This document shows positions 44,351 to 53,666 of a stretch of DNA of 64,000 bases, piece after piece (the first letter of the stretch is position 1; each line of letters starts with the position of its first letter). Made by a program: the position numbers and the translations under genes. The stretch is from assembly GCF_041537925.1 (NCBI RefSeq), contig NZ_JBGOSH010000002.1:372001-436000 (forward strand), given 5' to 3'. This stretch comes from Ruegeria_C sp041537925. GTDB taxonomy: Bacteria > Pseudomonadota > Alphaproteobacteria > Rhodobacterales > Rhodobacteraceae. The notes under the pieces were generated by a model, which saw nothing but the letters and a program-made list of their open reading frames with translations, was not told the DNA's origin and made no database searches.

Positions 44351-45565
44351 ATGTTCCGACTGACAGAATACATGCACCAGCTTGTCGATCCGACCCCAGT
44401 GCGCAAACGGCGCGGATCGGGTCCCGTCAAACCGGTGGTGATCTGGAACCTCACCCGCCGCTGCAACCTGAAATGCCGCCATTGCTATACCGTTTCGGCG
44501 GATGTGAATTTCCCCGGCGAGCTGAGCCATGAACAGGCGATGGGCACGCTCGAGGATCTCGGCCGCTTCAAGGTCCCTGCCCTGATCCTGTCGGGCGGCG
44601 AACCGCTGGACCGAAAGGACCTGTTTCAGATCGCAACACGTGCGCGGCAACTGGTGAGGATGCTGGCGCTGTCGACCAACGGCACCAAAATCCATGGCGC
44701 GACCGCCGACCGGATCGCCGAGATCGGGTTTGACTATGTCGGCATCTCACTGGACGGGATCGGCGCCACCAATGATTGGTTTAGGGGGGTCGAGGGCGCC
44801 TTTGGTAACGCCCTGCGCGGCGTGCGCGCCTGTAAGAAGCGCGGCATCAAGGTTGGCCTGCGTTTCTGCCTGACCGAAGGGACACAACACCACCTGCCCG
44901 ATCTGCTGAAACTCTGCGACGACGAGGGGGTCGATAAATTCTATCTCAGCCATCTGGTCTATGCCGGGCGTGGTGACAAGCACCGGGCTGAGGACGCCGC
45001 CCATAAACGCACCCGCCACGCGCTGGACCTGCTGCTAGAGCGTGCCTGGGAGGCGGCGTCCGGGGATGCGCCGTTGGATATCGTGACAGGCAACAATGAC
45101 GCCGATGCAGGGTATTTCCTGGGCTGGGTCGCACGCAATTTCGATGCCGACCACGTGGCGCATCTGCGTAAACATCTGGCAGCCTGGGGCGGCAATTCCT
45201 CAGGACTGGGGGTTGCCAATATCGACAATCTGGGCCGCGTCCATCCCGACACATATTGGTCGGACTACACCGTGGGCAACGTCAAAACCACGCCGTTTTC
45301 CCAGCTTTGGACCGGCGATGATCCGATGCTGGCGCAGCTGCGCACTCGGCCACGCCCGCTGAAGGGCCGCTGTGGGGCGTGCTCGCTACAAGATGTCTGC
45401 GGAGGAAACACCCGCATTCGTGCGCTGCAACTGACCGGCGATCCTTGGGCCGAGGACCCGGCTTGTTACCTGAGCGATACCGAGATCGGTGTCACCAGTG
45501 CCGAGCGGCTCGAAGTCAAACCATTCCGGGGAAAACGTCATGATCCGGCGCATCAGTTCTTTTGA
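44351..45565 (+). CDS. nirJ: Radical SAM heme d1 synthase NirJ
   Basis: A 404-residue radical SAM enzyme that replaces propionates of didecarboxysiroheme by oxo groups. The CxxxCxxC cluster is RRCNLKCRHCYTVSAD near residue 40, followed by LILSGGEPLDRKDL. The C-terminal SPASM-like region has a second Cys set (GRCGACSLQDVCGGNTRIRA near residue 340, then PACYL). The length is normal. The last 26 bases overlap nirN. Confidence 0.95.
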   Translation: MFRLTEYMHQLVDPTPVRKRRGSGPVKPVVIWNLTRRCNLKCRHCYTVSADVNFPGELSHEQAMGTLEDLGRFKVPALILSGGEPLDRKDLFQIATRARQLVRMLALSTNGTKIHGATADRIAEIGFDYVGISLDGIGATNDWFRGVEGAFGNALRGVRACKKRGIKVGLRFCLTEGTQHHLPDLLKLCDDEGVDKFYLSHLVYAGRGDKHRAEDAAHKRTRHALDLLLERAWEAASGDAPLDIVTGNNDADAGYFLGWVARNFDADHVAHLRKHLAAWGGNSSGLGVANIDNLGRVHPDTYWSDYTVGNVKTTPFSQLWTGDDPMLAQLRTRPRPLKGRCGACSLQDVCGGNTRIRALQLTGDPWAEDPACYLSDTEIGVTSAERLEVKPFRGKRHDPAHQFF

Positions 45566-47132
45566 CAGCCCAAGGCGATCGGCAAGGTTTGCGTTGGCTC
45601 TGGTGGCTCTCACGCTGGTCGTTTCCCATGTCGAGGCACAGGCGGACCCCGCTGCGGATTACGCCGCACATTGTGCATCCTGCCATGGCGCAGACCGGCT
45701 GGGTGGGCTGGGCCCCGCCCTGATTCCCGAAACCCTGCGCCGGATGCGTGGACCGAAGGTGGCGGCGGTGATCCGCGACGGGCGTTCCGCAACGCAAATG
45801 CCTGCCTTTGATGATGTGCTGGAGGCCGCGTCAATTGAAGCGCTGACCACCTATCTCAAGGAACCGCTAACCTACATCCCACCCTGGGGTGAGGCTGAGA
45901 TCATTGCAAGCCGCGATCTGGCGACCGACTATGCGTCGGCTTCCGCGCCGCTCTGGGACAGCGACCCGATGAACATCACGCTGGTGGTGGAAACAGGCGA
46001 CCACCATGTCTCGGTTCTGGATGGCGACACGTTCGAGGTGCTTGACCGCTTCGCCACGCCCTTTGCCGTGCATGGCGGGCCGAAATTCAGCCCCGACGGG
46101 CGTTACGTGTTCATCATGTCGCGCGACGGTTGGGTGCAGAAATACGATCTGTGGTCACTGGCCGAGGTCGGTCGCGTGCGTGCGGGCCTCAACAGCCGCA
46201 ACATCGCCATCAGCCATGACGGCAAATGGCTGGCCGTCGCCAATTACCTGCCGATGAGCCTGACGCTGCTGTCGACCGAGGACCTGTCGGTGGCCCGTGT
46301 CATGGATGTGGTGGCAAAGGATGACACGCCATCGCGCGTGTCAGCGGTTTATCAGGCCCCGCAACGGCAGAGCTTCATCCTTGCGTTGAAAGACGCGCCC
46401 GAGATCTGGGAAGTGGCGACCGACCCGAATGCCGACCCGGTCTATGAAGGTTTTGTGCATTCGCACGAGAAAGGCATGGTTGAAGCTCTGCCCTCAAGCG
46501 AAGGCCTGTTCGCCCGCCGCAGGATCGAGGTGAGCGAGCCGCTGGACGATTTCTTTTTCGACGATGACTACCGCAATCTGATCGGCGCGGCGCGGGACGG
46601 GGTCAGGGGCGTGGTGGTCAACCTGAATGTGGGCCGCGAAATTGCGGAGTTGCCGTTGCAGGGGATGCCGCATCTGGGCTCGGGCATCAGTTGGATGCGC
46701 GACGGCACACGGGTAATGGCGACGCCACATCTGAAGGAAGGCAAGCTGTCGATCATCGATACCGAAAGCTGGCAGCGGATCACCACGATCCCGACTGAGG
46801 GGCCGGGTTTTTTTCTGCGCAGCCATGAGAATACGCCCTATTTCTGGGCCGATGTTTTCTTTGGCCCCAACAAGGACGCCATGCATGTGATCGACAAGCA
46901 GAGCCTTGAGATCGTCCAAACCCTGCGTCCCGTGCCCGGTGCCACTGTGGCCCATGTGGAGTTCACGCGCGACGGCAAATATGCCCTTGTTTCGGTCTGG
47001 GAGGATGAGGGCGCAGTTATCGTCTATGATGCGCAAACGCTGGAGGAACTCCGCCGTCTGCCGATGCGCAAACCCTCGGGGAAATACAATGTCTGGAACA
47101 AGATCACATTCTCGGAAGGCACCAGCCACTGA
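45540..47132 (+). CDS. nirN: Cytochrome cd1-type protein NirN
   Basis: A 530-residue NirS relative, periplasmic, that completes heme d1 by forming the acrylate side chain. The signal peptide (MIRRISSFDSPRRSARFALA, then LVALTLVVSHVEAQA) is followed by a cytochrome c domain with CASCH near residue 55 and a d1-type propeller. The ATG at 45540 lies inside nirJ and gives a proper signal peptide; a further 17 codons upstream do not. It is the last recognised nir gene of the operon. Confidence 0.93.
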   Translation: MIRRISSFDSPRRSARFALALVALTLVVSHVEAQADPAADYAAHCASCHGADRLGGLGPALIPETLRRMRGPKVAAVIRDGRSATQMPAFDDVLEAASIEALTTYLKEPLTYIPPWGEAEIIASRDLATDYASASAPLWDSDPMNITLVVETGDHHVSVLDGDTFEVLDRFATPFAVHGGPKFSPDGRYVFIMSRDGWVQKYDLWSLAEVGRVRAGLNSRNIAISHDGKWLAVANYLPMSLTLLSTEDLSVARVMDVVAKDDTPSRVSAVYQAPQRQSFILALKDAPEIWEVATDPNADPVYEGFVHSHEKGMVEALPSSEGLFARRRIEVSEPLDDFFFDDDYRNLIGAARDGVRGVVVNLNVGREIAELPLQGMPHLGSGISWMRDGTRVMATPHLKEGKLSIIDTESWQRITTIPTEGPGFFLRSHENTPYFWADVFFGPNKDAMHVIDKQSLEIVQTLRPVPGATVAHVEFTRDGKYALVSVWEDEGAVIVYDAQTLEELRRLPMRKPSGKYNVWNKITFSEGTSH

Positions 47133-47352
47133 GGACGGCCGCTGGCCGGTCTGGAAACTGGCGCTGCTGCTTTACCCTTTTGCGATGGCGGCGGTTGCCA
47201 TCAATCTGTTCATGCTCGGCCTGATCGGCGTCGCATTGGGCTGGCAGGCGATTGACCCGGTCCGGTCTGTGCTCTGGGCAATTCCGTTGGGCCTGCCCGC
47301 CACATGGCTAGCCGGTCGTTGGGTCCGCGCGCTTATGGATGAAGCGGAGTAA
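47089..47352 (+). CDS. Small two-helix membrane protein overlapping nirN
   Basis: An 87-residue frame that starts inside nirN (44-base overlap) with GGGGAAA six bases before its ATG. After a short polar N-terminus it has two hydrophobic helices (LALLLYPFAMAAVAINLFML and WAIPLGLPATWLAGRWV). No family recognised. Its place at the end of the nir operon suggests a role in denitrification, as seen for other small membrane proteins in nir/nos clusters. The coding trend beyond the nirN stop supports a real gene. Confidence 0.65.
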   Translation: MSGTRSHSRKAPATEDGRWPVWKLALLLYPFAMAAVAINLFMLGLIGVALGWQAIDPVRSVLWAIPLGLPATWLAGRWVRALMDEAE

Positions 47353-47372
47353 GGCGCAATCAGTGCGGAGTA

Positions 47373-48272
47373 TCAGGCCACGACTTCAAGCCTCGCGCCC
47401 GGGAACTGGCCAATGATACGCGTCACCTGTTCCGGCGCGCACAGGCACAGCGCGGTGGACAACCCATCGGCGACCACGGCACGCGGCGCCGAAACCGCGA
47501 CCAGCTTTGGCTCCGCGTCCCGGCCATCAGGATGCAGGATATGCCCAGTTGTGTCGTTCAGCAGAGTGCCCCCCGTGGCCGATGTGGCGAGTGCCCGGTC
47601 GCTCAGGCGCACGCTGTGCCGCAGCTTGCCCGCGGGGTCGGCGACACCCACTTTCCACGGTTGGCCATCCCCCCGCGATCCGCGCGCAACAAGTTCGCCC
47701 ATGTCGATCAGCAGGTGCTTCAACCCTCGCTCGGCAAGCATCGCATGGACGCGATCACTCACCATCCCCTGTGCGATCCCATTCAGTGTCAGCGCCATGC
47801 CGGGGGTCCGCAGCGCAACCTGCCCGGAATCGAACGCCACATTCCGCCACCCGACCCTGGCCCGCGCAGCAGCGATTTCCTCGGGCGACCGCCCCATGGC
47901 AAGCGCGGTCCAGAGCGGTTGAACCGTCGGATCAAAAGCTCCACCGCTGGCACGATGTATCGACGCCGACAGACTGAGAACCTCAAGCAGCTCTACGGAC
48001 GGTGCATTGATCCGCCCGGCATCGTTCAGCCGTCTGATCTCCGAGTCCGGTCGATAGAGGCTGAAAATGTTCTCCAATCGTAGCAACTCGCGCTCTACAC
48101 TGGCAAAGATCGGGTCGGCCTCGGTCTGCGAGAGACCCTCCAGCCGCATACTGGCAGGCGCGCCAAGCGCCACACCCCGCCAACGGGCCGAGACCGAAGG
48201 ACCCGCGAAACCGGGCAGTGCTGCGGCGCTGGCAGAGATGGTCAGGAAGTGGCGGCGGGTCAGATAAGTCAT
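47373..48272 (-). CDS. nosX: FAD:protein FMN transferase of the nos operon (NosX/ApbE)
   Basis: A 299-residue ApbE-family protein that attaches FMN to Thr in SGAT-type motifs. A Tat-like signal (LTRRHFLTISASAAALPGFA) sends it to the periplasm, where it flavinylates NosR. Typical family parts are FSLYRPDSEIRRLNDAGRI, GGAFDPTVQPLW, LTLNGIAQGMVSDRV and LLIDMGELVARG. As no other ApbE is seen in the window and the nqr operon lacks one, it might also serve NqrB and NqrC. ATGA overlap with nosL. Confidence 0.93.
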   Translation of the reverse strand: MTYLTRRHFLTISASAAALPGFAGPSVSARWRGVALGAPASMRLEGLSQTEADPIFASVERELLRLENIFSLYRPDSEIRRLNDAGRINAPSVELLEVLSLSASIHRASGGAFDPTVQPLWTALAMGRSPEEIAAARARVGWRNVAFDSGQVALRTPGMALTLNGIAQGMVSDRVHAMLAERGLKHLLIDMGELVARGSRGDGQPWKVGVADPAGKLRHSVRLSDRALATSATGGTLLNDTTGHILHPDGRDAEPKLVAVSAPRAVVADGLSTALCLCAPEQVTRIIGQFPGARLEVVA

Positions 48273-48787
48273 GCCGGGGTCTCCAGGGACTGATCCAGAT
48301 CGACGGGACCGATGGCAGCCTCATCGGGAATATCCTGCAGCGACACAGCCTTGCCGCCATAGGTGGTGATGAAACCCTCCGCCCCTTCCGCGTCAGCAAA
48401 TGGCACGATCTCGGGCGCCCCCATGCCGCCTGCGACGCCCGCACCGACCACATAGACGGCCGTATCGGCTGGAACCCAATTGCCTGCGCCGGGCACCTCC
48501 CAGCTTAGCGCCATTGCCATGTCGCTGACATAGGCGCCGGAGATGTCGGCCTCGCGCTCAGGGCTTTTCAGATAAGCTACCATGTCGCGCACCTGCGCGA
48601 AAAACAGCGGTTGTTCGTGTCCCTTGAGGTGTACCTGCCCCTTGGGCCCGCCATGTTCGGATATATGCATCTGGCAGAAATAGCTGAGCGCGGTTTCGGT
48701 CAAATCAGCGGGCGGTGGCGGTGCAGCGGCCTGCTCCTCCTTGCAGCCCGCCAGCGCCACCATCCCGATCAGGATCAAATATCTCAT
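48269..48787 (-). CDS. nosL: Copper-binding lipoprotein NosL
   Basis: A 172-residue outer-facing lipoprotein that supplies Cu(I) for the NosZ copper sites. The lipobox is VALAGC with Cys 15. The copper motif CQMHISEHGG near residue 38 has the Cys, Met and His ligands of the family. ATGA overlaps link it to nosY before and nosX after it. Confidence 0.93.
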   Translation of the reverse strand: MRYLILIGMVALAGCKEEQAAAPPPPADLTETALSYFCQMHISEHGGPKGQVHLKGHEQPLFFAQVRDMVAYLKSPEREADISGAYVSDMAMALSWEVPGAGNWVPADTAVYVVGAGVAGGMGAPEIVPFADAEGAEGFITTYGGKAVSLQDIPDEAAIGPVDLDQSLETPA

Positions 48788-49605
48788 GGCTCAACCCTCC
48801 GGAATGCGGCGCGCGCCAACAGCAATGCCAGCACCGGCCAGATCAGCAACGAGGCAGGTGCAGCCCAGACCGGCAGCGCCTGCGCAGCCCCTGACATACC
48901 GCTGGCCATCGCCACGCCCTCGGTTGCGGCGATGTTCCAAAGACGAAATGCGTCGGCCGGGTTGGCCACCATCACCCAAGGAAAAAAGGTCTGGGTGAAG
49001 GTCCCGCTTTGGTCCATGACCACGGCGCCCAGAAGGCCAAGGTCATAAAGGACGACAAAGATCAGCCAAAGCCCGGCCGACATACCCGCTGCCGTGGTGC
49101 TTCCCCCGGCACACGCAGACAGCAGGTATCCCAGCGCCAGAAACACGGCGCCCAGCAGGATTGAAGTGAGGATGAGGCGGCACAGCGCCATGAGGCTCTC
49201 GGGACCGGCCCCGCCGAACCACGCGGCCAGCGCCCCGGCGGTGCCGAAACCGACCGTCATGGCAAAGGCCAGCGCCGCCAGATGAGCGGTGAATTTGCCC
49301 AGCAGGATCTCGCCACGGCCCGCTGGATAGGACAGCAAAAGCGCCAGACTGCCCCGATCCACGTCGCCTGCGACGGCATCAAATGCGATCATCAGCGCCA
49401 GAAGCGGCGCAAGATAGACCGAGAGCGTGGTCATCGACGCGACTGAGACGGTCAGCATGTCGACCCCGAGCGTGCCGGTGGGCGCACTGCCCGCAAATGT
49501 CAGGGCCAGCGCAAACAGCACCATGATAAGCGTTGCCACCAGCAGCCAGCGATTGCGACGCAGGATCAGTAGCTCGGCCCTTGTTATGGCCAGGAAACGG
49601 GTCAT
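48784..49605 (-). CDS. nosY: ABC transporter membrane subunit NosY
   Basis: A 273-residue permease with six hydrophobic helices, partner of NosF and NosD in building the CuZ centre of nitrous oxide reductase. The family sequence FDAVAGDVDRGSLALLLSYP and AGRGEILLGKFTAH near residues 65-95 is present. Start overlaps the nosF stop and end overlaps nosL, both as ATGA. Confidence 0.93.
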   Translation of the reverse strand: MTRFLAITRAELLILRRNRWLLVATLIMVLFALALTFAGSAPTGTLGVDMLTVSVASMTTLSVYLAPLLALMIAFDAVAGDVDRGSLALLLSYPAGRGEILLGKFTAHLAALAFAMTVGFGTAGALAAWFGGAGPESLMALCRLILTSILLGAVFLALGYLLSACAGGSTTAAGMSAGLWLIFVVLYDLGLLGAVVMDQSGTFTQTFFPWVMVANPADAFRLWNIAATEGVAMASGMSGAAQALPVWAAPASLLIWPVLALLLARAAFRRVEP

Positions 49606-50495
49606 TGCAAAGCCTCCTTCGCGTAATGCCTATAGAGGTCCTCGAGCCGGGGGGGCGTCATTTCAAGGTCGACCACCGCCTCGCCCATGGCCGCGATACG
49701 GCGCAGGGCCTGCATCTTGTCGGCAGGCGAGCAGAGCAACTCGACCGAGGCCCCGTTGACCCGATTGCCACCCAGATGCGCAGCCAGCGCCTCGGGATTT
49801 TCGCGCGCACGCACCCGTAGCCGGATCGGCAGCCCCGCCAGATCCGACAGGTTCGCCAGCGTGTCATCGGCCACCTTCTCGCCCTTGCGCAGGATCGCGA
49901 TCCGGTCGGTGCGAGCCTCGACCTCGGTCAGGGCGTGGCTGGCAATCAGCACCGCCGTACCCTGCCCTGCCAGTTCATCAATGATGGCATAAAGATCCTG
50001 GCGCGAGATCGGGTCGAGCCCGCTGGTCGGCTCGTCCAAGAGCGCCAGTTTTGGCCGCCCCAGAAGTACCTGCGCCAGCCCCAGACGCTGTCGCATCCCT
50101 TTGGAATAGGCGCCGATCCGGCGATCCATCGCATCTGCCAAACCGACGCGGTCCAACAGCGCCGGCACCTCCGCCGCAGCGCCTGAGAGCCGTGCAAACA
50201 GCGTCAACTGCTCGCGCCCGGTCAAAGCCGGATGGAACGAGACCGCCTCGGGCAGGTAGGCCGTATCGCGGCGCGCGTCTGCGCTGCCGGGATGCGCGGT
50301 CCCTACATGGATCGCGCCGTTTTGGAATGGCGTTAGTCCGAGGATGCATTTGATCAAGGTGGATTTGCCTGCGCCGTTGTGGCCCAGCAGCGCCACGCGC
50401 TCGCCCGGTGCGAGGCTCAGGTCAACGTCGTCCAGCACCCGCAACTTGCCTCGTGCCTTGCTGACACGGTGGATGGTCAGGGCCTTGTCACTCAT
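49602..50495 (-). CDS. nosF: ABC transporter ATPase NosF
   Basis: A 297-residue ATPase that powers the NosDFY copper-site maturation complex. Walker A is LGHNGAGKSTLI near residue 37, the ABC signature is YSKGMRQRLGLAQVLLG near residue 131, and Walker B is LALLDEPTSGLDP near residue 153. The start overlaps the nosD stop by eight bases. Confidence 0.95.
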   Translation of the reverse strand: MSDKALTIHRVSKARGKLRVLDDVDLSLAPGERVALLGHNGAGKSTLIKCILGLTPFQNGAIHVGTAHPGSADARRDTAYLPEAVSFHPALTGREQLTLFARLSGAAAEVPALLDRVGLADAMDRRIGAYSKGMRQRLGLAQVLLGRPKLALLDEPTSGLDPISRQDLYAIIDELAGQGTAVLIASHALTEVEARTDRIAILRKGEKVADDTLANLSDLAGLPIRLRVRARENPEALAAHLGGNRVNGASVELLCSPADKMQALRRIAAMGEAVVDLEMTPPRLEDLYRHYAKEALQ

Positions 50496-51741
50496 GCGGC
50501 ACCTTTTCGATTGCTAGGGGTTTCGGGGCGGTCATCAACGGATGGCTGTCCATCACACCGCCAGGCAGTAATGCCGGGAACGCCGATTGCGACCAGCGCA
50601 CGAGCTGCACCGCGGGTGAGCCCAGCAGCAGCTTGGCCGAAGGCTGGGTCCACAGCACATGGTCCATACTGTCATTGGGTCGGTAAGGCGCATCGGCGAT
50701 GCCGTTTCCGTCCACATCATAGGCGGCGAAGTCAGACCAGTAATTGCCGCGCCCATCCTCCGACCACTCGACCCATTTGGTCGAGACGTATTTGACTTGT
50801 GTGCGATTGCCGACAAAGGCATTGCCGACGATCCGGTTGCGGTCAGAGCCGGCGGTGAAATGGATACCGATTCCGCAGCCCTCGAACCAGTTGTTGGTGA
50901 ATTCGTTCTTGTTGGCGTTGTAGAGGAAAGTGCATTTTTCCCGCGCACCTACCACGACATTGCCCGAGATCACGCTCTGGTTGGCATAGTTCAACATGAC
51001 CCCGTGTTCACGGTCATTGATCGAGACGTTGTCCGTGACGCGCACCCGTTTGGTGAACATCACCGCATAACCCAAATCATTGCCGATCGAGACATTGCCC
51101 GAGACCTCGGAATTGTCGGCATACATATAATGCACGGCAAAGCGAAGATCGCGGAACAGGTTGTTTCGGAACGCGTTTTTCTTCGAGGAGTTCACGAAAA
51201 CCCCGTCGCGGCCATATTGTATGTCGTTATCCTCGACCACGGCACCCGGCGCGTTCCAGACATAAACACCGTTGCCACGCGCATTCATGCGACGGTCCTT
51301 TCGCCCTTCGATCCGGTTGCCTTTCACGAGGCTTTCCTTCGCCCCGTGGATATCGACCCCGTAGAGATTGTCGATCAGCACATTGTTCAGGATTTGCGGC
51401 GCAGTTGCAGTCTTGGTCAGCTTGATGCCGCTGTCGATCCCTTCGTGATCCGAACCCGAGCCCACCACGGTCAAGCCGCGCAATACCACGCCCGGTCCCG
51501 TAACGGTGATGACAGTGCCCGTGCCCTGCCCGTCAATGGTCGCATGTCCCATCCCGTCGATGGTGACGGGACGGTCCAGAACCAGTGTCTCAGCATAGAG
51601 GCCCGGCGACAGGCGGAGGGTGTCGCCCTCCTCCGCCTGCGCCAATGTCTCGGCGATGGCCCCGGCCCGATTGGGCACGTCCCACTCGCCCGCACAAAGG
51701 GGTGCGGCGAGCAGGAGTGGTATCAGCCGGAGCCAGCGCAT
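50488..51741 (-). CDS. nosD: Periplasmic copper-maturation protein NosD
   Basis: A 417-residue right-handed beta-helix protein, exported by the signal peptide MRWLRLIPLLLAAPLCAGEW. Rungs with repeated N-x-x-x-x-N/G-N patterns (GNRIEGRKDRRMNARGNGVY, NKNEFTNNWFEGCG) are of the carbohydrate-binding/NosD type. It passes copper to apo-NosZ with NosFY. It begins three bases after the nosZ stop. Confidence 0.95.
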   Translation of the reverse strand: MRWLRLIPLLLAAPLCAGEWDVPNRAGAIAETLAQAEEGDTLRLSPGLYAETLVLDRPVTIDGMGHATIDGQGTGTVITVTGPGVVLRGLTVVGSGSDHEGIDSGIKLTKTATAPQILNNVLIDNLYGVDIHGAKESLVKGNRIEGRKDRRMNARGNGVYVWNAPGAVVEDNDIQYGRDGVFVNSSKKNAFRNNLFRDLRFAVHYMYADNSEVSGNVSIGNDLGYAVMFTKRVRVTDNVSINDREHGVMLNYANQSVISGNVVVGAREKCTFLYNANKNEFTNNWFEGCGIGIHFTAGSDRNRIVGNAFVGNRTQVKYVSTKWVEWSEDGRGNYWSDFAAYDVDGNGIADAPYRPNDSMDHVLWTQPSAKLLLGSPAVQLVRWSQSAFPALLPGGVMDSHPLMTAPKPLAIEKVPHE

Positions 51742-51744
51742 GGC

Positions 51745-53652
51745 TTATGCCCCCTGCGGCTCGACCAGCATCCGACCGCGCATTTCCATGTGCAGCGCGT
51801 GGCAGAACCACTGGCAATAGAACCAGTGCACGCCCGGACGATCAGCCGTAAAGGTGACCGAGGCGGTCGCCATCGGCGCAACTTCCATTGCGATGCCATA
51901 GTTGCCCAGGCAGAAGCCGTGCGTCACGTCATCCACGTCATCGAGATTGGTGATGTAAACCGTCACCTCGTCGCCTTGTTTGACAGTGAACTTTTCGAGG
52001 CTGAAGGTCGGTGCCTGCGATGTCATGTAGACCCGCACCTTGTTGCCGTCGCGGATTGGCTCCTCGGCGCCATCCTCCAGTTCGATGCCATCGGCCTCGG
52101 CCTGTTTGCGCGCATCTTCCCAAGTGACGTCATTGCGGTCCCAGATATTGACCGGGTTGACGATATCCCGGCGAACCATGATCGAGTCGTGCGGCTCGGC
52201 AAAGGTCGGGCCATCGTGGACCACTTTCATCTCGTTGGTCGAAATGTCGATGAGCTGTTCGTTCTCGGGCTTGAGCGGGCCCACGTTCAGGAACCGGTCT
52301 TTCGAAAACTTGTTCATCGAAATCAGCCATTTGCCGTCGGCTTCCTTGGTTTCCCCCATGGTGGTGGAATTGTGGCCCGGCTGATAGTGCACATCTACCT
52401 TCGAGATGATCGGGTCAACATCAGAACCCGCGTAAGCTTCGATCGCTTTGTCGATGTTCCACTTCACAATCTGGCTATCGAGGAACAGCGTGGTGAACGC
52501 ATTGCCCTGACCATCATAGGCGGTGTGAAGCGGGCCAAGGCCCAGCTGAGGTTCACCCACGATGCAGGACCGCGGGTCGGCATCGCTGTCGAACAGGGCG
52601 TCTAGCTTGGTCACGTCCATGATCGACACGGTGGGCGACAGCTTGCCGTTAATGCAGACATGCTTGCCGTCAGGCGCAGTATTGATGCCGTGCGGCGAGT
52701 TCGGGATCGGGATGTAACGGGTGTAGTTCTTGTTCTGGCCCTTACGCCCATCAAGAACCTTGACGCCCTTCAGTTCCTGATAATCCCCGGCTTCGATCCC
52801 CGCTTCGATTTCTGCAAGGTTGAAGACGACAACGTGGTCCAGCTCGTTCTCGGTCATCTCAGCGAGGTTCATGCCCATTTCCGAGTTGTACGAGGTCGAA
52901 TAGGCGTATTTGCCCTGATAGTCGCAGTCGGTATTGTCGAGGTTGCCCGACACGATCACCTGCCACGCCACTTCCATGGTGTCGCCGTCCAGCGCGGTGA
53001 AGATGTTCACGTATTGCGATGGATCGTCCAGCACGGTGCCGTCATTGACCAGCGGGGTTTCATCCTCGCCATTGGCAAAGACGTATCCGGTACGCGGGAA
53101 TTTCTGCGGGCGAAGACCGTGGATTGCCTTGGCGTTCGGGATCTCGGTGATCTTGTCGCATTTCATTACATCGCAGCGCACGCGGGCGACACGGGTGTTG
53201 GCCTTGTCGTTCATGAACAGGTAGCGCCCATCATAGGTGCCGTCGGTGAATGACATATGCGGATGGTGCAGGTCGCCGTTGTCATAAGTTTTAAGGCCAC
53301 GCTTGGCGAGAAACTCTTTGGTTTCAGGTAGCAGGCCATCACTCATGATCTTCAGCGACTCGTTGGTCTGACCCCAGCCGGTGGCCGAGCAGCGGTTGAA
53401 CACCGGCACCCGCATCAACTCGCGCATGGATGGGAAGCCCAAGATGCGCAATTCGCCGGTCTGACCCGAAGACCAGAAACCGTAATACTCGTCCAGCTCG
53501 CCGGGCTCCAGATTGACCTTGGCGGCAGCGCTTGCTTGGCGCGCGGTCATCATCGTGGTGCCAAGCCCGGTTGCAGCCAGGGCGGCCCCGGTTGCGGTGG
53601 CCCCCATCAGGCCCCGGCGTGTGATGTTCAGTTTTTTGTCTTGATCCGACAT
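51745..53652 (-). CDS. nosZ: Nitrous oxide reductase, clade I
   Basis: A 635-residue periplasmic copper enzyme that reduces N2O to N2. The Tat signal is NITRRGLMGATATGAALAAT, which marks clade I. The seven-bladed propeller holds CuZ His ligands (for example DLHHPHMSF near residue 109). The C-terminal cupredoxin domain holds the CuA motif HWFYCQWFCHALHMEMRGRM. The ATG at 53652 has AAAGGGGG seven bases upstream; one at 53658 is too close to that site. Confidence 0.97.
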   Translation of the reverse strand: MSDQDKKLNITRRGLMGATATGAALAATGLGTTMMTARQASAAAKVNLEPGELDEYYGFWSSGQTGELRILGFPSMRELMRVPVFNRCSATGWGQTNESLKIMSDGLLPETKEFLAKRGLKTYDNGDLHHPHMSFTDGTYDGRYLFMNDKANTRVARVRCDVMKCDKITEIPNAKAIHGLRPQKFPRTGYVFANGEDETPLVNDGTVLDDPSQYVNIFTALDGDTMEVAWQVIVSGNLDNTDCDYQGKYAYSTSYNSEMGMNLAEMTENELDHVVVFNLAEIEAGIEAGDYQELKGVKVLDGRKGQNKNYTRYIPIPNSPHGINTAPDGKHVCINGKLSPTVSIMDVTKLDALFDSDADPRSCIVGEPQLGLGPLHTAYDGQGNAFTTLFLDSQIVKWNIDKAIEAYAGSDVDPIISKVDVHYQPGHNSTTMGETKEADGKWLISMNKFSKDRFLNVGPLKPENEQLIDISTNEMKVVHDGPTFAEPHDSIMVRRDIVNPVNIWDRNDVTWEDARKQAEADGIELEDGAEEPIRDGNKVRVYMTSQAPTFSLEKFTVKQGDEVTVYITNLDDVDDVTHGFCLGNYGIAMEVAPMATASVTFTADRPGVHWFYCQWFCHALHMEMRGRMLVEPQGA

Positions 53653-53666
53653 CGTCATTCCCCCTT

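Noticed and set aside
47373..48272. The ApbE gene as a misplaced nqr gene
   Set aside because: It is joined to nosL by an ATGA overlap and has a Tat-like signal, so it is NosX; service to Na+-NQR is only a possibility.
50659..52605. A 648-codon open frame on the plus strand
   Set aside because: It is fully antisense to nosD and nosZ, which have clear motifs and tight operon spacing; the long frame is a result of high GC at third positions.
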